NCBI GenBank assembly: GCA_963728445.1 | Contig: CAVSJO010000006.1 | Location: 124,001-188,000 of the forward strand | Length of the DNA: 64,000 bases | From: CAVSJO01 sp963728445 | GTDB taxonomy: Bacteria > Gemmatimonadota > Gemmatimonadetes > Longimicrobiales > RSA9 | Direction of reading: 5' to 3' | Part shown: in pieces, positions 42,849 through 51,833 of the stretch | Layout: every line of letters starts with the position of its first letter | How positions within the stretch are numbered: position 1 is the first letter of the stretch | Made by a program: the position numbers and the translations under genes | The notes under the pieces: model-generated | What the model was told of the DNA's origin: nothing | Seen by the model: the letters and a program-made list of their open reading frames with translations, nothing else | The model's database searches: none

Positions 42849-45800
42849 TCACGGGGCGTCCGGGAAGAGGGAGAGGCCCGCCGCCGCGACCTTGCGGGAG
42901 AACTCCTCTACGTCCCGGTCCAGGACGTCCTCCACCGTGCGTCGCGCCGTCGCGAGGGCGGCGGCGGCGCGGCGGATCCGCGTCCGCTCGGTGGCCGTGG
43001 GCGCGTCGACCGAAGACTGCAGCGAGAACCACGCCGAGCGCGCCTCGTCGCCGGGTGCGTCGAGGGCGTCCTCCGCCTCCTGCAGACGGGCGCCGAGGTG
43101 TTGGGCGTCCGGGCCCAGGGCGGCCGCCGCCGTGCCGGGGGGCTGCGCCTCGACGATCGCCTGGACGCGGCGGAGGGCCGAGCGCGCAGCGGCGACGCGG
43201 CCGTTCAGCCGGGCGAGGGGCGCGAGGATCGAATCCTGGACGGCGAGCTCCGTGCTCAGCTTGGCCTGGCGGTCCGTGTCCGCGACGTGGGTGCGCGGGT
43301 CCGCCCGCACCTCGAAGCTGGCGGCGCGGCTGGTATCCGTCCCGACGATCACCCGCGCCGCGTAGCGGCCCGGCACGACCTCGGGAGCCGGAAGGCGGCG
43401 GCCTCCGAGGGACGGTGGATCGGAGAGCCGGAGGTCCCAGGCCACGCGCTGAAGGCCGTTGCCCGCGGGGCCGTGGAAGTCGCGCACTACCGAGTCGCCC
43501 TGCAGGATCTGGATCCGCGCGGTGTCGGCAGCGCTCGATCCGGAGCCGGCGTGCACCCAGTAGCTGATCAGTGCGCCGTACGGCCGGTTCTCCGCCTCGT
43601 ACAGGGCGTCACCCGTCGACCGGTAGCCCGGCGCCTCCGCCCGTTCGTGGATCCAGGCCACGGGCGGCTGGAAGAGATGTACGGGCTCGGACCGGATCGA
43701 CGGCGTGGCCGCGAGCTCGCGCAGCGGCCGGATGTCGTCCAGGACGTACGCCGCGCGCCCGTGCGTGCCCACGGCGAGGTCGCCATCCCGTGCCTGGACC
43801 GCGAGTCCCCGCACCGGTACGGAGGGAATGCCGCTGTTCCAGCGGATCCAGTGGGCGCCGGCGTCCAGCGAGGCCCACATGCCGAACTCCGTTCCCAGGA
43901 ACAGCAGCCGCGGCTCGGCGGGGTCCTGCTCGATGGTCTGGGCGAAGCCGCGGACGTCGGGGCGTGCGAGGCTCGTCCAGCTCCTGCCGAAGTCGTCGGT
44001 GCGATAGACGTACGTCTGCCAGTTGCCTCGCCGGTGGTCGTCAAGCGTGACGAAAGCCGTGCCCGCCTCGTGGGGGGAGGCCTCGATGTGGGAGACCCAC
44101 GTGTGCTTCGGCACGCCTGGCACGCCGCCGACGACGTTCGTCCACGTCTCCCCGGCGTCGCGCGTGAGCTGGATGTTGCCGTCATCGGTACCGACCCAGA
44201 TCACGCCCTTCTGCACGGGGCTGGGCGCGATGGTCATGATCGTGGTGTGGTTCTCGGCCCCCGAGTCGTCGATGGTGAGGCCTCCGCTCTCCGCCTGCTT
44301 CTGCTTCTCGGGATCGTCGGTCGTGAGGTCCGGCGAGATGGTCTCCCACGTCTCGCCCCGGTCCGTGGAGCGGTGCAGGTACTGGCTGCCCAGGTAGATC
44401 GTGGCCGGGTCGAACGGGTCCCGGGTCAGCGCGGCGTTCCAGTTGAAGCGGAGGGGCTCGCCCCCTTCCGGGGCCACGGGCTGGATGTCCTTGCCCTCGC
44501 CGGTCACCCGGTCGAACCGGAACAGGCTTCCGTTCTGGGAGGACCCATAGCCCGAGGCGGCGTCGGTGGGGTCGTTGATGACGCCCATCCCGTCCCCGCC
44601 GCCGACCCGCGTCCACTCGGCGTTGCGGATGCCCGCCCGCGTCCACGTGGAGCTCGGGCCGAGCCACGATCCGTTGTCCTGCATCCCGCCGTACAGGTTG
44701 AAGGGGACCGCGTCGTCCACCGCGATGTGGTAGAACTGGCCGACGGGCAGGTTCTCGACCCAGCGCCAGGTCCTGCCGCGGTTGCGGGAGATGGCGACGC
44801 CGCCGTCGCTGGAGTAGACCAGCATCCGGCCGTCCGCGCCGAGCCAGAGGTCCTGCACGTCGCCGTGCACCTTGCCCGACGGCACAACGAGTTCCCAGCT
44901 CCGGCCCTCGTCCTGTGAGACCCAGAGCTGGGAGTTCAGGCTGTAGATGCGGTTCTCGTTCGTCGGGTCGACCCGGATGTCCGCGTAGTAGAACGGCCGT
45001 CCGAGGACGTGATCGTCGTCCGTCAGCGTCTTCCACGTCCGTCCGCCGTCGTAGGAGCGAACGAGCGCCCCCTTCTTCGCCTCGACCACGGCGGTGACGA
45101 TGTCCGGGTCGGACGCAGCGACGGCGACGCCGATGCGACCGAGCTCCCCTGCGGGAAGGCCGTCGTCGGCGCTCAGCCGCGTCCACGTCTCACCCCCGTC
45201 GCGGGTCACGAACAGGCCGCTGCCGGGACCCCCGGACCGGAACGTCCACGGCTTGCGCCGGAAGTCCCACATCGCGGCGAAGAGCTTGTCGGGGTTCGAC
45301 GGGTCCATGACCAGATCGCTCACGCCGCTCGACGCGTTCGTGAAGAGGACACGCTTCCACGTCCGTCCGCCGTCCGTCGTCTTGAAGACGCCTCGCTCCT
45401 CGCCGTCGCTCCATTCGGGCCCCATCGCGCCTGCGTAGGCGATGTCGGGATCCCGCGGGTCGACGACGATTCGATGGATCCGCTCGGACTTCTCGAGCCC
45501 GACGTGGGTCCACGTCCGACCGCCGTCGACGCTGCGGTAGACGCCGTTGCCGACGCCCGCGCTGTTGCGCGGGTTCCCCTCGCCGGTGCCCACCCAGACG
45601 ACTGCGGGGTTGCTCGGGCTGACGGCGATCGCGCCGATGGACTGGACGGGCTGGTCGTCGAAGACGGGCTGCCAGGTGACGCCGCCGTCGTCGCTCCGCC
45701 AGACGCCGCCCGTCGCGGCGCCGGCGAACATCGTGTCCGGCTGCCCGGGCACGGCCACGACGCTCGCCACCCGCCCCGCCATCCCGGCGGGTCCCACGGA

Positions 45801-45932
45801 CCGGGCGTGCAGGGAGTGCAGCCCGGCGGCGAGCCCGTCCGCCGACCCGTCCTGCGCCTGCGCGGAGGAGGGAAGGGACAGGAGCGCGGCGGCCAGGGCG
45901 AGCAGCGCGGCGGGCGTGCGGGGCAGTCTCAT
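42849..45932 (-). CDS. Secreted Vps10/BNR-repeat beta-propeller protein
   Basis: A 1027-aa exported protein. The signal peptide (LLALAAALLSLPSSAQAQ) precedes a large sortilin/Vps10-like propeller with many Asp-box (BNR) repeats: SDDGGVTW, SVDGGRTWTHVG, TTDGGRTWKRV, TRDGGETWTRL, SYDGGRTWKTL, STDRGETWETI, TRDAGETWTNV. The last 200 residues are helical (LNGRVAAARSALRRVQAIVEA), a C-terminal addition usual in this family. Such proteins are called glycosyl hydrolases, but this one lacks clear sialidase catalytic residues; extracellular binding is more likely. ATG 45932 lies after AGGAAG. It is the largest gene in the window. Confidence 0.85.
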   Translation of the reverse strand: MRLPRTPAALLALAAALLSLPSSAQAQDGSADGLAAGLHSLHARSVGPAGMAGRVASVVAVPGQPDTMFAGAATGGVWRSDDGGVTWQPVFDDQPVQSIGAIAVSPSNPAVVWVGTGEGNPRNSAGVGNGVYRSVDGGRTWTHVGLEKSERIHRIVVDPRDPDIAYAGAMGPEWSDGEERGVFKTTDGGRTWKRVLFTNASSGVSDLVMDPSNPDKLFAAMWDFRRKPWTFRSGGPGSGLFVTRDGGETWTRLSADDGLPAGELGRIGVAVAASDPDIVTAVVEAKKGALVRSYDGGRTWKTLTDDDHVLGRPFYYADIRVDPTNENRIYSLNSQLWVSQDEGRSWELVVPSGKVHGDVQDLWLGADGRMLVYSSDGGVAISRNRGRTWRWVENLPVGQFYHIAVDDAVPFNLYGGMQDNGSWLGPSSTWTRAGIRNAEWTRVGGGDGMGVINDPTDAASGYGSSQNGSLFRFDRVTGEGKDIQPVAPEGGEPLRFNWNAALTRDPFDPATIYLGSQYLHRSTDRGETWETISPDLTTDDPEKQKQAESGGLTIDDSGAENHTTIMTIAPSPVQKGVIWVGTDDGNIQLTRDAGETWTNVVGGVPGVPKHTWVSHIEASPHEAGTAFVTLDDHRRGNWQTYVYRTDDFGRSWTSLARPDVRGFAQTIEQDPAEPRLLFLGTEFGMWASLDAGAHWIRWNSGIPSVPVRGLAVQARDGDLAVGTHGRAAYVLDDIRPLRELAATPSIRSEPVHLFQPPVAWIHERAEAPGYRSTGDALYEAENRPYGALISYWVHAGSGSSAADTARIQILQGDSVVRDFHGPAGNGLQRVAWDLRLSDPPSLGGRRLPAPEVVPGRYAARVIVGTDTSRAASFEVRADPRTHVADTDRQAKLSTELAVQDSILAPLARLNGRVAAARSALRRVQAIVEAQPPGTAAAALGPDAQHLGARLQEAEDALDAPGDEARSAWFSLQSSVDAPTATERTRIRRAAAALATARRTVEDVLDRDVEEFSRKVAAAGLSLFPDAP

Positions 45933-46063
45933 CGAATCTTCCTGTGCGAGGCACGGCCGGTCCCGGAGGGACGGCGGATTGGTTGGATGCCGGTGGCGGA
46001 GGGCGTTATCGTACGGTCACGATCCTTCCGTCACAACCCTCACCCGCCCCCCAGGAGCGAGGC

Positions 46064-47005
46064 ATGGCCATCCTTCGACCGGTGCTGCTGAAGGCGTCGC
46101 AGAACGAGTGGCTGAAGCGGCGGCTGCCGCGCCAGGCGTTCGCCCGTCGTGCCGTGCGCCGCTTCATGCCGGGCGAGCGGCTGGAGGACGCTCTCACCGC
46201 CGCGGCCGTGTTCGCCGATACGGGCATCGGCACGGTGATCACCGCTCTCGGGGAGAACGTCACGACGCAGGAGGACGCGGCCACCGTGGCGGAGCACTAC
46301 GAGGGCGCGATCTCCGCCGTCGCGGCCGCGGGGCTCGACTGCGAAATCTCCGTCAAGCCGACGCACCTGGGCCTCGATCTGGGGGCGACGGTGGCGGAGG
46401 AGGGAATCCGGCGGCTGCTGGACGCCGCGGAGCGGCACGGCAACTTCGTGTGGATCGACATGGAGTCGAGCGCGTACACCGGGGCCACCCTCGACCTGTA
46501 CACGGCCGCCCGGGAGGCCTCACCTCGCGTCGGCGTGTGCCTCCAGGCGAACCTGCGCCGAACACCCACCGACCTCGAGCGACTGGCCCCACTGCGCCCA
46601 TCCATCCGACTCGTGAAGGGCGCCTACCTGGAGCCGGAGCCGCTCGCCTTCGCGCTCCGGAGCGAGGTGGACACGGCGTACGCGAGGCTCGCCGAGCGCC
46701 TCCTGGACATGGTAGCAGGCCGGGAGCCCGGGGAAGTGGGCCTCAGGGCGGCGATCGCGACGCACGACGTCGCCCTCATCGATCGAATCCGGCGCACGGC
46801 GTCCGAGCGCGGGGTGCGCGGCGGCTACGAGTTCCAGATGCTCTACGGGATTCGCAAGGAGACCCAGCGCAGGCTGGCGTCGGAGGGACAGCCGATCCGC
46901 GTCCTGATCAGCTACGGAGAGCAGTGGTTCCCGTGGTACATGCGTCGCCTGGCGGAGCGGCCCGCGAACGTGATGTTCCTGCTGCGGTCCCTGGTGGCCC
47001 GCTGA
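46064..47005 (+). CDS. Proline dehydrogenase (monofunctional)
   Basis: A 313-aa FAD enzyme that oxidises proline to pyrroline-5-carboxylate and passes electrons to quinone. Family blocks are GDL-like ENVTTQEDA, SVKPTHLGLDLG, NFVWIDMESSAYT, VCLQANLRRT, RLVKGAYLEP, ATHDVALI, YEFQMLYGIRKETQRRL, and the C-terminal YGEQWFPWYMRRLAERPAN with the substrate-binding YxxRR pattern. Size and end match the Deinococcus/Bacillus one-domain type. ATG 46064 follows AGGAG. No P5C dehydrogenase is adjacent. RocD at 35385 feeds the same intermediate. Confidence 0.92.
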   Translation: MAILRPVLLKASQNEWLKRRLPRQAFARRAVRRFMPGERLEDALTAAAVFADTGIGTVITALGENVTTQEDAATVAEHYEGAISAVAAAGLDCEISVKPTHLGLDLGATVAEEGIRRLLDAAERHGNFVWIDMESSAYTGATLDLYTAAREASPRVGVCLQANLRRTPTDLERLAPLRPSIRLVKGAYLEPEPLAFALRSEVDTAYARLAERLLDMVAGREPGEVGLRAAIATHDVALIDRIRRTASERGVRGGYEFQMLYGIRKETQRRLASEGQPIRVLISYGEQWFPWYMRRLAERPANVMFLLRSLVAR

Positions 47006-47010
47006 GACCG

Positions 47011-47670
47011 TCAGCTCCCGGGCGGGTCCTTGCGGACGAGGGCGATGAGCGTCGGGCCCACGTCATGGAGGGGCAGCAGCATGTCGGCTTCCTTCGCCGC
47101 CTGCTCCGCGTCCGGCGCCGGGTGCGTCGCTTCTCCGGTGCAATCCTCGAGAATCACGAATGAGCCGTTCCCATGGGCGGCACGCATCACGTCCAGGGGG
47201 TCCGGTGCGTCCCCTGCCAGGATCACGAGCAGGCGGTCACCGAGGACGGCGGCCGCCGACTCCACGAGCGGGAGCGCCGCACAGGGCGCCCGCGCGCGAC
47301 GTTCCGGCACGACGCCCAGCGTCAGGTCCGGATTGAGCATGATGTAGGCGTCCTGCGGAGCCAGATAGACGGTGGCGTTCCGCAGGACCTCACCGTCCTC
47401 CGCGACCTTCACCTTCAGGGGCGTTCGCAGGCCGAGCACGGCCGCGAGGACGGAGGACTGGTGGGACGAGCGGTGCTGGGCGACGGCGAACGCGGCCGGG
47501 AAGCGAGCGGGAATGTCCTCGAGGATCGAGCCGGCGGCAGTCACCCCCTCGGAGGCCGTCGTTAGGACCACCAGGTCGTAATGGGAGCGGCGGGAGCGTC
47601 GGCGCCGTCTGCGGCGCGGCGCTTCCGCCTTCTTCCTGCCCTCCGAAGCGCCCGCGTCCCGATTTCCCAC
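47011..47670 (-). CDS. Standalone CheB-like methylesterase-domain protein
   Basis: A 219-aa protein starting at GTG 47670, with a very basic head (RRRRRRRSRRS). The rest resembles the catalytic domain of CheB: TASEG matches the GASTG nucleophile loop, VAQHR the catalytic His strand, and LAGDAPD the Asp loop (usual GxGxDG, so one glycine pair is changed). There is no receiver domain, and no chemotaxis gene is near. It may act on another glutamyl ester or be inactive. It converges on proline dehydrogenase with 5 bases between stops. Confidence 0.65.
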   Translation of the reverse strand: MGNRDAGASEGRKKAEAPRRRRRRRSRRSHYDLVVLTTASEGVTAAGSILEDIPARFPAAFAVAQHRSSHQSSVLAAVLGLRTPLKVKVAEDGEVLRNATVYLAPQDAYIMLNPDLTLGVVPERRARAPCAALPLVESAAAVLGDRLLVILAGDAPDPLDVMRAAHGNGSFVILEDCTGEATHPAPDAEQAAKEADMLLPLHDVGPTLIALVRKDPPGS

Positions 47671-47906
47671 CGCACGCTCCCGATCTGCGTATCCATGGAC
47701 GATCGCCTGAACGTTATCCGGGGCCCTGCGGCCTGTCTGTAGGGCGGTCGCCCACCGGGGTAGGGTGCCGCCGCGCTCGCGTGTAGGGATTCACCGCTGT
47801 GTCCCGGCCGGGGCGCGGTTGACGTCGAGCGCGGGCGCGCCCCACGATTCCCTTCCTGCGCCGGCGGGATCGGCCCGTACGGCGCCCACTCCGAAATGGA
47901 ACCGTG

Positions 47907-50792
47907 ATGCTCGCGACGCTGCTCGCCACCCTCCTCCTCGCCGCCCCGATCCCGGCGGTGCCGGCCGCTCCCCGCAGCCCCGCGTTCTCACCCGACGGTC
48001 GCCTCGCCCTCTCGATCCGCGGCGACCTCTGGGTGACGCAGTCCCCGGTCGACGGTCCGGACGCGCGGCCCACGTGGCTGCCCGTGACCTCGGGCCCCGC
48101 GCTGGACGTGGATGTCTCGTGGAGCGCCGACGGGAAGTCCCTGCTCTTCGCGTCCGACCGCTCCGGCGGCTGGTCGATCTGGAGCGTGCCCGTGGCGGGC
48201 GGCGAGCCGCGACGGATCACGACGGGCCACGGCCCGGACCGCGAGCCCGCGGCGGCGCCCGACGGCTCGATCGTGTTCGTGAGGGGTGACGGCCCGGCGG
48301 CGGACCTCTGGGTGCGGTCGGCGGCCGGCGAGGAGCGGCGCCTCACGACGTCGCCGGGAGCGGAACGCTCGCCCGCGGTCTCGCCGGACGGTCGCATCGT
48401 GGTCTTCGCGGCGACGTCGGCCGGGGAGGCCTCGCTGCGGACCGTTCCCCTCGAGGGCGGGAAGACCCGCGAGGTGCGCTCCGGTGAGGCGGAGGACCCC
48501 GCCTGGTCCCCGGATGCAGGCCGCATCGCGTTCGCGCGGCGAGGTCGCGACGCAGGGGTGTGGATCACGGACGTGGACGGCAGCTACGAGAACCTGCTCT
48601 CCCCAACGCCGGCGGCGCCCGCCTGGGCCCCCGGCGCCGGCGTCATCGCGCTGGCCGAGCTGCCCGGCGCGGACGTCTCCTTCAACGGCGATCCGAACCG
48701 ACTGGGTGACAGGGAAGCTCGTGCGCTCTTCGACAGGCCGGACGGCCTGTGGCTGGTGCCGGCTCCCGCGCCGCCCGACGCGGGCCGGCGCGCCGTCAGC
48801 GTCGACGCGGGCGGCGTCGACCGCCGCGAGATCGACGCCGCCGCGTTCGATCGCGTCTGGTCCCGCGTGCGCGACCTCTACTTCACCCGCCGGCCCGGCA
48901 CGCCGCACCGCGCGCCTGCCGTGCTGAAGCAGAGGCAGCAGCAATGGGAGCAGGCGCGGGAGAAGTACCGCCCCCGTGCCCTGGCCGCGCCCACCGATTC
49001 GGCGCTCGAGTCGGTCGTTCACGCCATGATGGCCGACCGGCCGCCGCTGCGCGAGCCGGCGACGGGCCGGGCGGCGGTCTCCAGCGCCAACCCCGTCGCG
49101 ACGGATGCTGGTCTGGAGATGCTCCGGCGCGGGGGCAACGTGGTCGACGCCGCCGTCGCGGTCTCCTTCGCGCTCGGGGTGGTCGAGCCGGAGGCGAGCG
49201 GGATCGGCGGCTACGGCCAGATGCTGATCTGGCAGCCCGGCATGGACGACCCCGAGCTCGTCGAGTTCATGACGCGGACGCCGCAGGACGCGACGCTGGA
49301 CAACGGCGCCCTCCAACCGAACGGCCATTACCCGGACGACGGTCCGATCCTCACGCAGGTGCCGGGCACGCTGGCTGGGATGTACCGCGCCTGGCAGGAC
49401 CGGGGCAGCCTTCCGTGGAAGGAGCTGCTGCAGCCCGCGATACGGGCCGCAGAGAACGGCTACGAGGTCTCCGACGGTCTCGCAGCCACCCTCGCGACCG
49501 AGCGCGAGCACTTCCTGAAGTACCCGGGCAGTCGCGCGCTCTTCTTCCGCGAGGGCGAGCCGCTTCAGGCCGGAGACACCGTCCGCAACCCGGACCTGGC
49601 GAACACGCTCCGGGCCATCGCCGAAGGAGGCGCGGACGCGTTCTATCATGGGGACGTCGGCCGCAGGATGGTCGAGGACCTGCGCGCCCACGGAAGCGCC
49701 ATGCGCATGCGGGACGTCGAGCGCTACTACGCCGCCGTCCGGGAGCCGGTGTCCGGCACGTACCGGGGCTACACCGTCTTCTCCAGCGCGCCGCCGTCGG
49801 CGGGAGGGGCGAGCCTCGCGGCGAAGCTGCACCTGCTCGAGCACTTCTCGCCCATGAAGCCGTACCCGGACGACGCCGCGACGCTGCACGCCATGATCGA
49901 GGCGTGGAAGCTCGAGCCGTCCTCCCGCGGGCACATCGCCGACCCGGGGCTCTGGCCGGTGGACGTCGATGCCGTAACGAGCCGGGACACGGCGGACGCG
50001 CGCTGGCGCTGCTTCGACCCCGCTGAGGCGACGCCGGCCGGTCTGTTCTCCGGCTCCGAGCCGCCGGCGTGCGCGGCCGGCGCGGACACCGCGTCCGGTC
50101 CGCGCGGCGGCGGCGGCACGAACGGGCAATCCGCCACGGAGGACGACGACGGGCCGGCCGCGTGTGCGCTTCGTACCGCCTCCGGCCACTGCCACATGAC
50201 GGGCACGACGGCGTTCGTCGTCGCCGACGGCGCGGGCGATGTCGTGTCGGTCACGCAGACGCTCGGGACCTGGGGTGGCACGTTCTACGTCTCGCCGGGG
50301 CTCGGCTTCACGTACAACGACAAGCTGACCTCGTACGCCCTCGACCCGGGCGCCTACGGCGCGCGCCTGCCCAACGCGCGCCACGGCAGCACGATCAGCC
50401 CGACCCTCGTGTTCCGCGGGACGGGCGCCGACCGCAAGCCGGCATTCGCGTTCGGGACCGCCGGCAACGCCTGGATCACCGCCGGCGTGTACGAGGAGCT
50501 GGTCGGGCTGGTGGACTTCGGGCTGAGCCCCCAGGCCGCGCTGGAGCTGCCGCGATTCCTGCCGTCGACGGAGTTCCTGCCGGGCGGCAGGCGCGCCGAG
50601 CTGGTGTACGCCGAGGACGGGTTCGACCCGGACGTCGTGCGGCGACTCGAAGCGATGGGGCACCGCTTCCGGTGGGTGTCGCTGCGGGGGGAGCTGCGCG
50701 AAGGGTACGGGGCCGCGCTGGAGATCCGGGATGGGCGGGTCACGGCCGGGGCCGATCCGCGTCGGGCGGGCGCCGCGGGCGCCGTGCACTGA
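47907..50792 (+). CDS. Beta-propeller/tricorn-like/gamma-glutamyltransferase chimera
   Basis: A 961-aa exported protein in three parts. After a signal peptide (LATLLATLLLAAPIPAVPA), residues about 25-290 form a TolB/PD40-type propeller (SPDGRLALS, SADGKSLLFASDRSG, SPDGRIVVFAA, WSPDAGRIAFARR). Residues about 300-385 (FDRVWSRVRDLYF, AREKYRPRALAAPTDSALESVVHAMM) look like the start of a tricorn/S41 core. Residues about 390-940 are a gamma-glutamyltransferase: SSANPVATDAGLEMLRRGGNVVDAAVA, EPEASGIGGYGQM, Arg in TRTPQD, and nucleophile T767 in TGTTAFVVAD. The oxyanion glycine pair is altered (GTAGN for GSPGG), and an acidic/Gly insert with three cysteines precedes the nucleophile. ATG 47907 or GTG 47904 starts it. 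Confidence 0.82.
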   Translation: MLATLLATLLLAAPIPAVPAAPRSPAFSPDGRLALSIRGDLWVTQSPVDGPDARPTWLPVTSGPALDVDVSWSADGKSLLFASDRSGGWSIWSVPVAGGEPRRITTGHGPDREPAAAPDGSIVFVRGDGPAADLWVRSAAGEERRLTTSPGAERSPAVSPDGRIVVFAATSAGEASLRTVPLEGGKTREVRSGEAEDPAWSPDAGRIAFARRGRDAGVWITDVDGSYENLLSPTPAAPAWAPGAGVIALAELPGADVSFNGDPNRLGDREARALFDRPDGLWLVPAPAPPDAGRRAVSVDAGGVDRREIDAAAFDRVWSRVRDLYFTRRPGTPHRAPAVLKQRQQQWEQAREKYRPRALAAPTDSALESVVHAMMADRPPLREPATGRAAVSSANPVATDAGLEMLRRGGNVVDAAVAVSFALGVVEPEASGIGGYGQMLIWQPGMDDPELVEFMTRTPQDATLDNGALQPNGHYPDDGPILTQVPGTLAGMYRAWQDRGSLPWKELLQPAIRAAENGYEVSDGLAATLATEREHFLKYPGSRALFFREGEPLQAGDTVRNPDLANTLRAIAEGGADAFYHGDVGRRMVEDLRAHGSAMRMRDVERYYAAVREPVSGTYRGYTVFSSAPPSAGGASLAAKLHLLEHFSPMKPYPDDAATLHAMIEAWKLEPSSRGHIADPGLWPVDVDAVTSRDTADARWRCFDPAEATPAGLFSGSEPPACAAGADTASGPRGGGGTNGQSATEDDDGPAACALRTASGHCHMTGTTAFVVADGAGDVVSVTQTLGTWGGTFYVSPGLGFTYNDKLTSYALDPGAYGARLPNARHGSTISPTLVFRGTGADRKPAFAFGTAGNAWITAGVYEELVGLVDFGLSPQAALELPRFLPSTEFLPGGRRAELVYAEDGFDPDVVRRLEAMGHRFRWVSLRGELREGYGAALEIRDGRVTAGADPRRAGAAGAVH

Positions 50793-50905
50793 GGCCGCCG
50801 CCCCGACGGGCCGCGTGCGGGCCGCCCGCCCGACCCGCACCCGCACCCGCATCCGCTCCCGACCCACTCCCGGCAGGCGCGACGGCTAACATGCCCTCAC
50901 TGACA

Positions 50906-50945
50906 CAGCGCGCCCGGACCCGCTCGTGCGGATCCGGGCGCGCTG
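50906..50945. terminator. Bidirectional intrinsic terminator
   Basis: A perfect 13-bp stem (50906-50918 with 50933-50945) with an inner 4-bp stem CCGC/GCGG and TCGT loop. It lies between the convergent GGT chimera (+, ends 50792) and the DinB lipoprotein (-, ends 50974), so it can serve both. Confidence 0.8.
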
Positions 50946-50973
50946 CGCATGCGCCGGCTCGGCCCGAGTGGAG

Positions 50974-51585
50974 CTACATGCCGCCGCGCTTCTGCGCGGT
51001 CGGGGGCAGGTGCCCGTTCAGTCGCAGGTAGGTGGCCGCCGCGGCGTAGTGGTCGGCCAGATCGTTCGTGAGCCCGATCATGGCCATCGCCTTCGTGACC
51101 TTGCGATTGCCGAAAAACGCCACCGAATCGGCGAGCTGGGCGTCCGTGACGCCCTGCAGCGCCTGCTGGCAATAGTCGAACGACGCCTGCATGGCCGCGA
51201 TCAGGGCCTCCTTCGACGCGTCCTCGGCGGCCTTCGTCGCGTCCGGCGCCGGCGTGCCGGAGATGGCGGAGCAGCGGAACGCGTTGTCACCGGCTACGTG
51301 GCTGGCCAGGTGCCCGAACGTCATCTGCTCCTTCGTCGGGCTGAACGAGTACTTGTCTGCCGGCATCTCCTTCGCGGAGCCGATGAGGTTGCCGGACTGG
51401 CGCTCCACGATCTGGCGGACGGCGTCCGCGACGGGGTTGCCGGCCTGGGCCGCGTCGGCGGCGGGAGCAGCGGCCCCCGTCGTGGCGGCGGTCTCCTCCG
51501 CCGGCGTCGTGTTCGAGTCGGCCTGCGGCTGCGAGCAGGCGGCGGCGAGCATCGCCGCACCGACGATCAGAATGCGTCCGTTCAT
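50974..51585 (-). CDS. DinB-family lipoprotein
   Basis: A 203-aa exported protein. The signal peptide (ILIVGAAMLAAAC) gives a probable acylated cysteine followed by a Thr/Ala/Asp linker (about 20-50). The mature fold resembles DinB: ADKYSFSPTKEQMTFGHLASHVAGDN (two His in the right helix) and ANDLADHYAAAATYLRLNG-like TNDLADHYAAAATYLR. DinB domains usually bind a metal through three His; here GHLASHV and DHYAA give three. ATG 51585 follows AAGGAG. Such secreted DinB proteins recur in this kind of genome; their substrate is unknown. Confidence 0.8.
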   Translation of the reverse strand: MNGRILIVGAAMLAAACSQPQADSNTTPAEETAATTGAAAPAADAAQAGNPVADAVRQIVERQSGNLIGSAKEMPADKYSFSPTKEQMTFGHLASHVAGDNAFRCSAISGTPAPDATKAAEDASKEALIAAMQASFDYCQQALQGVTDAQLADSVAFFGNRKVTKAMAMIGLTNDLADHYAAAATYLRLNGHLPPTAQKRGGM

Positions 51586-51833
51586 GGGTGCCGCTCCTTC
51601 TGGGGGAAAGGGATCCGCGGCGCCCCCGCGTGCGTCGCGGAGGCGTGCGCCGGGCGAACGTTCCCGGCACCGTGAAGCCGACCTAACGATGCACGTCGGC
51701 GGACTGCGGCGCGAGTCCCCCCTGCTCCGCCGGGACCTCGCCGACCTCCGATTGACCCGCAGCGGGGCCTCCGGCTACCCTCACGTCCGGCAGAACGTTT
51801 CCGGTAGACCCGCCAGGCGGGGGAAGGGGTTCG

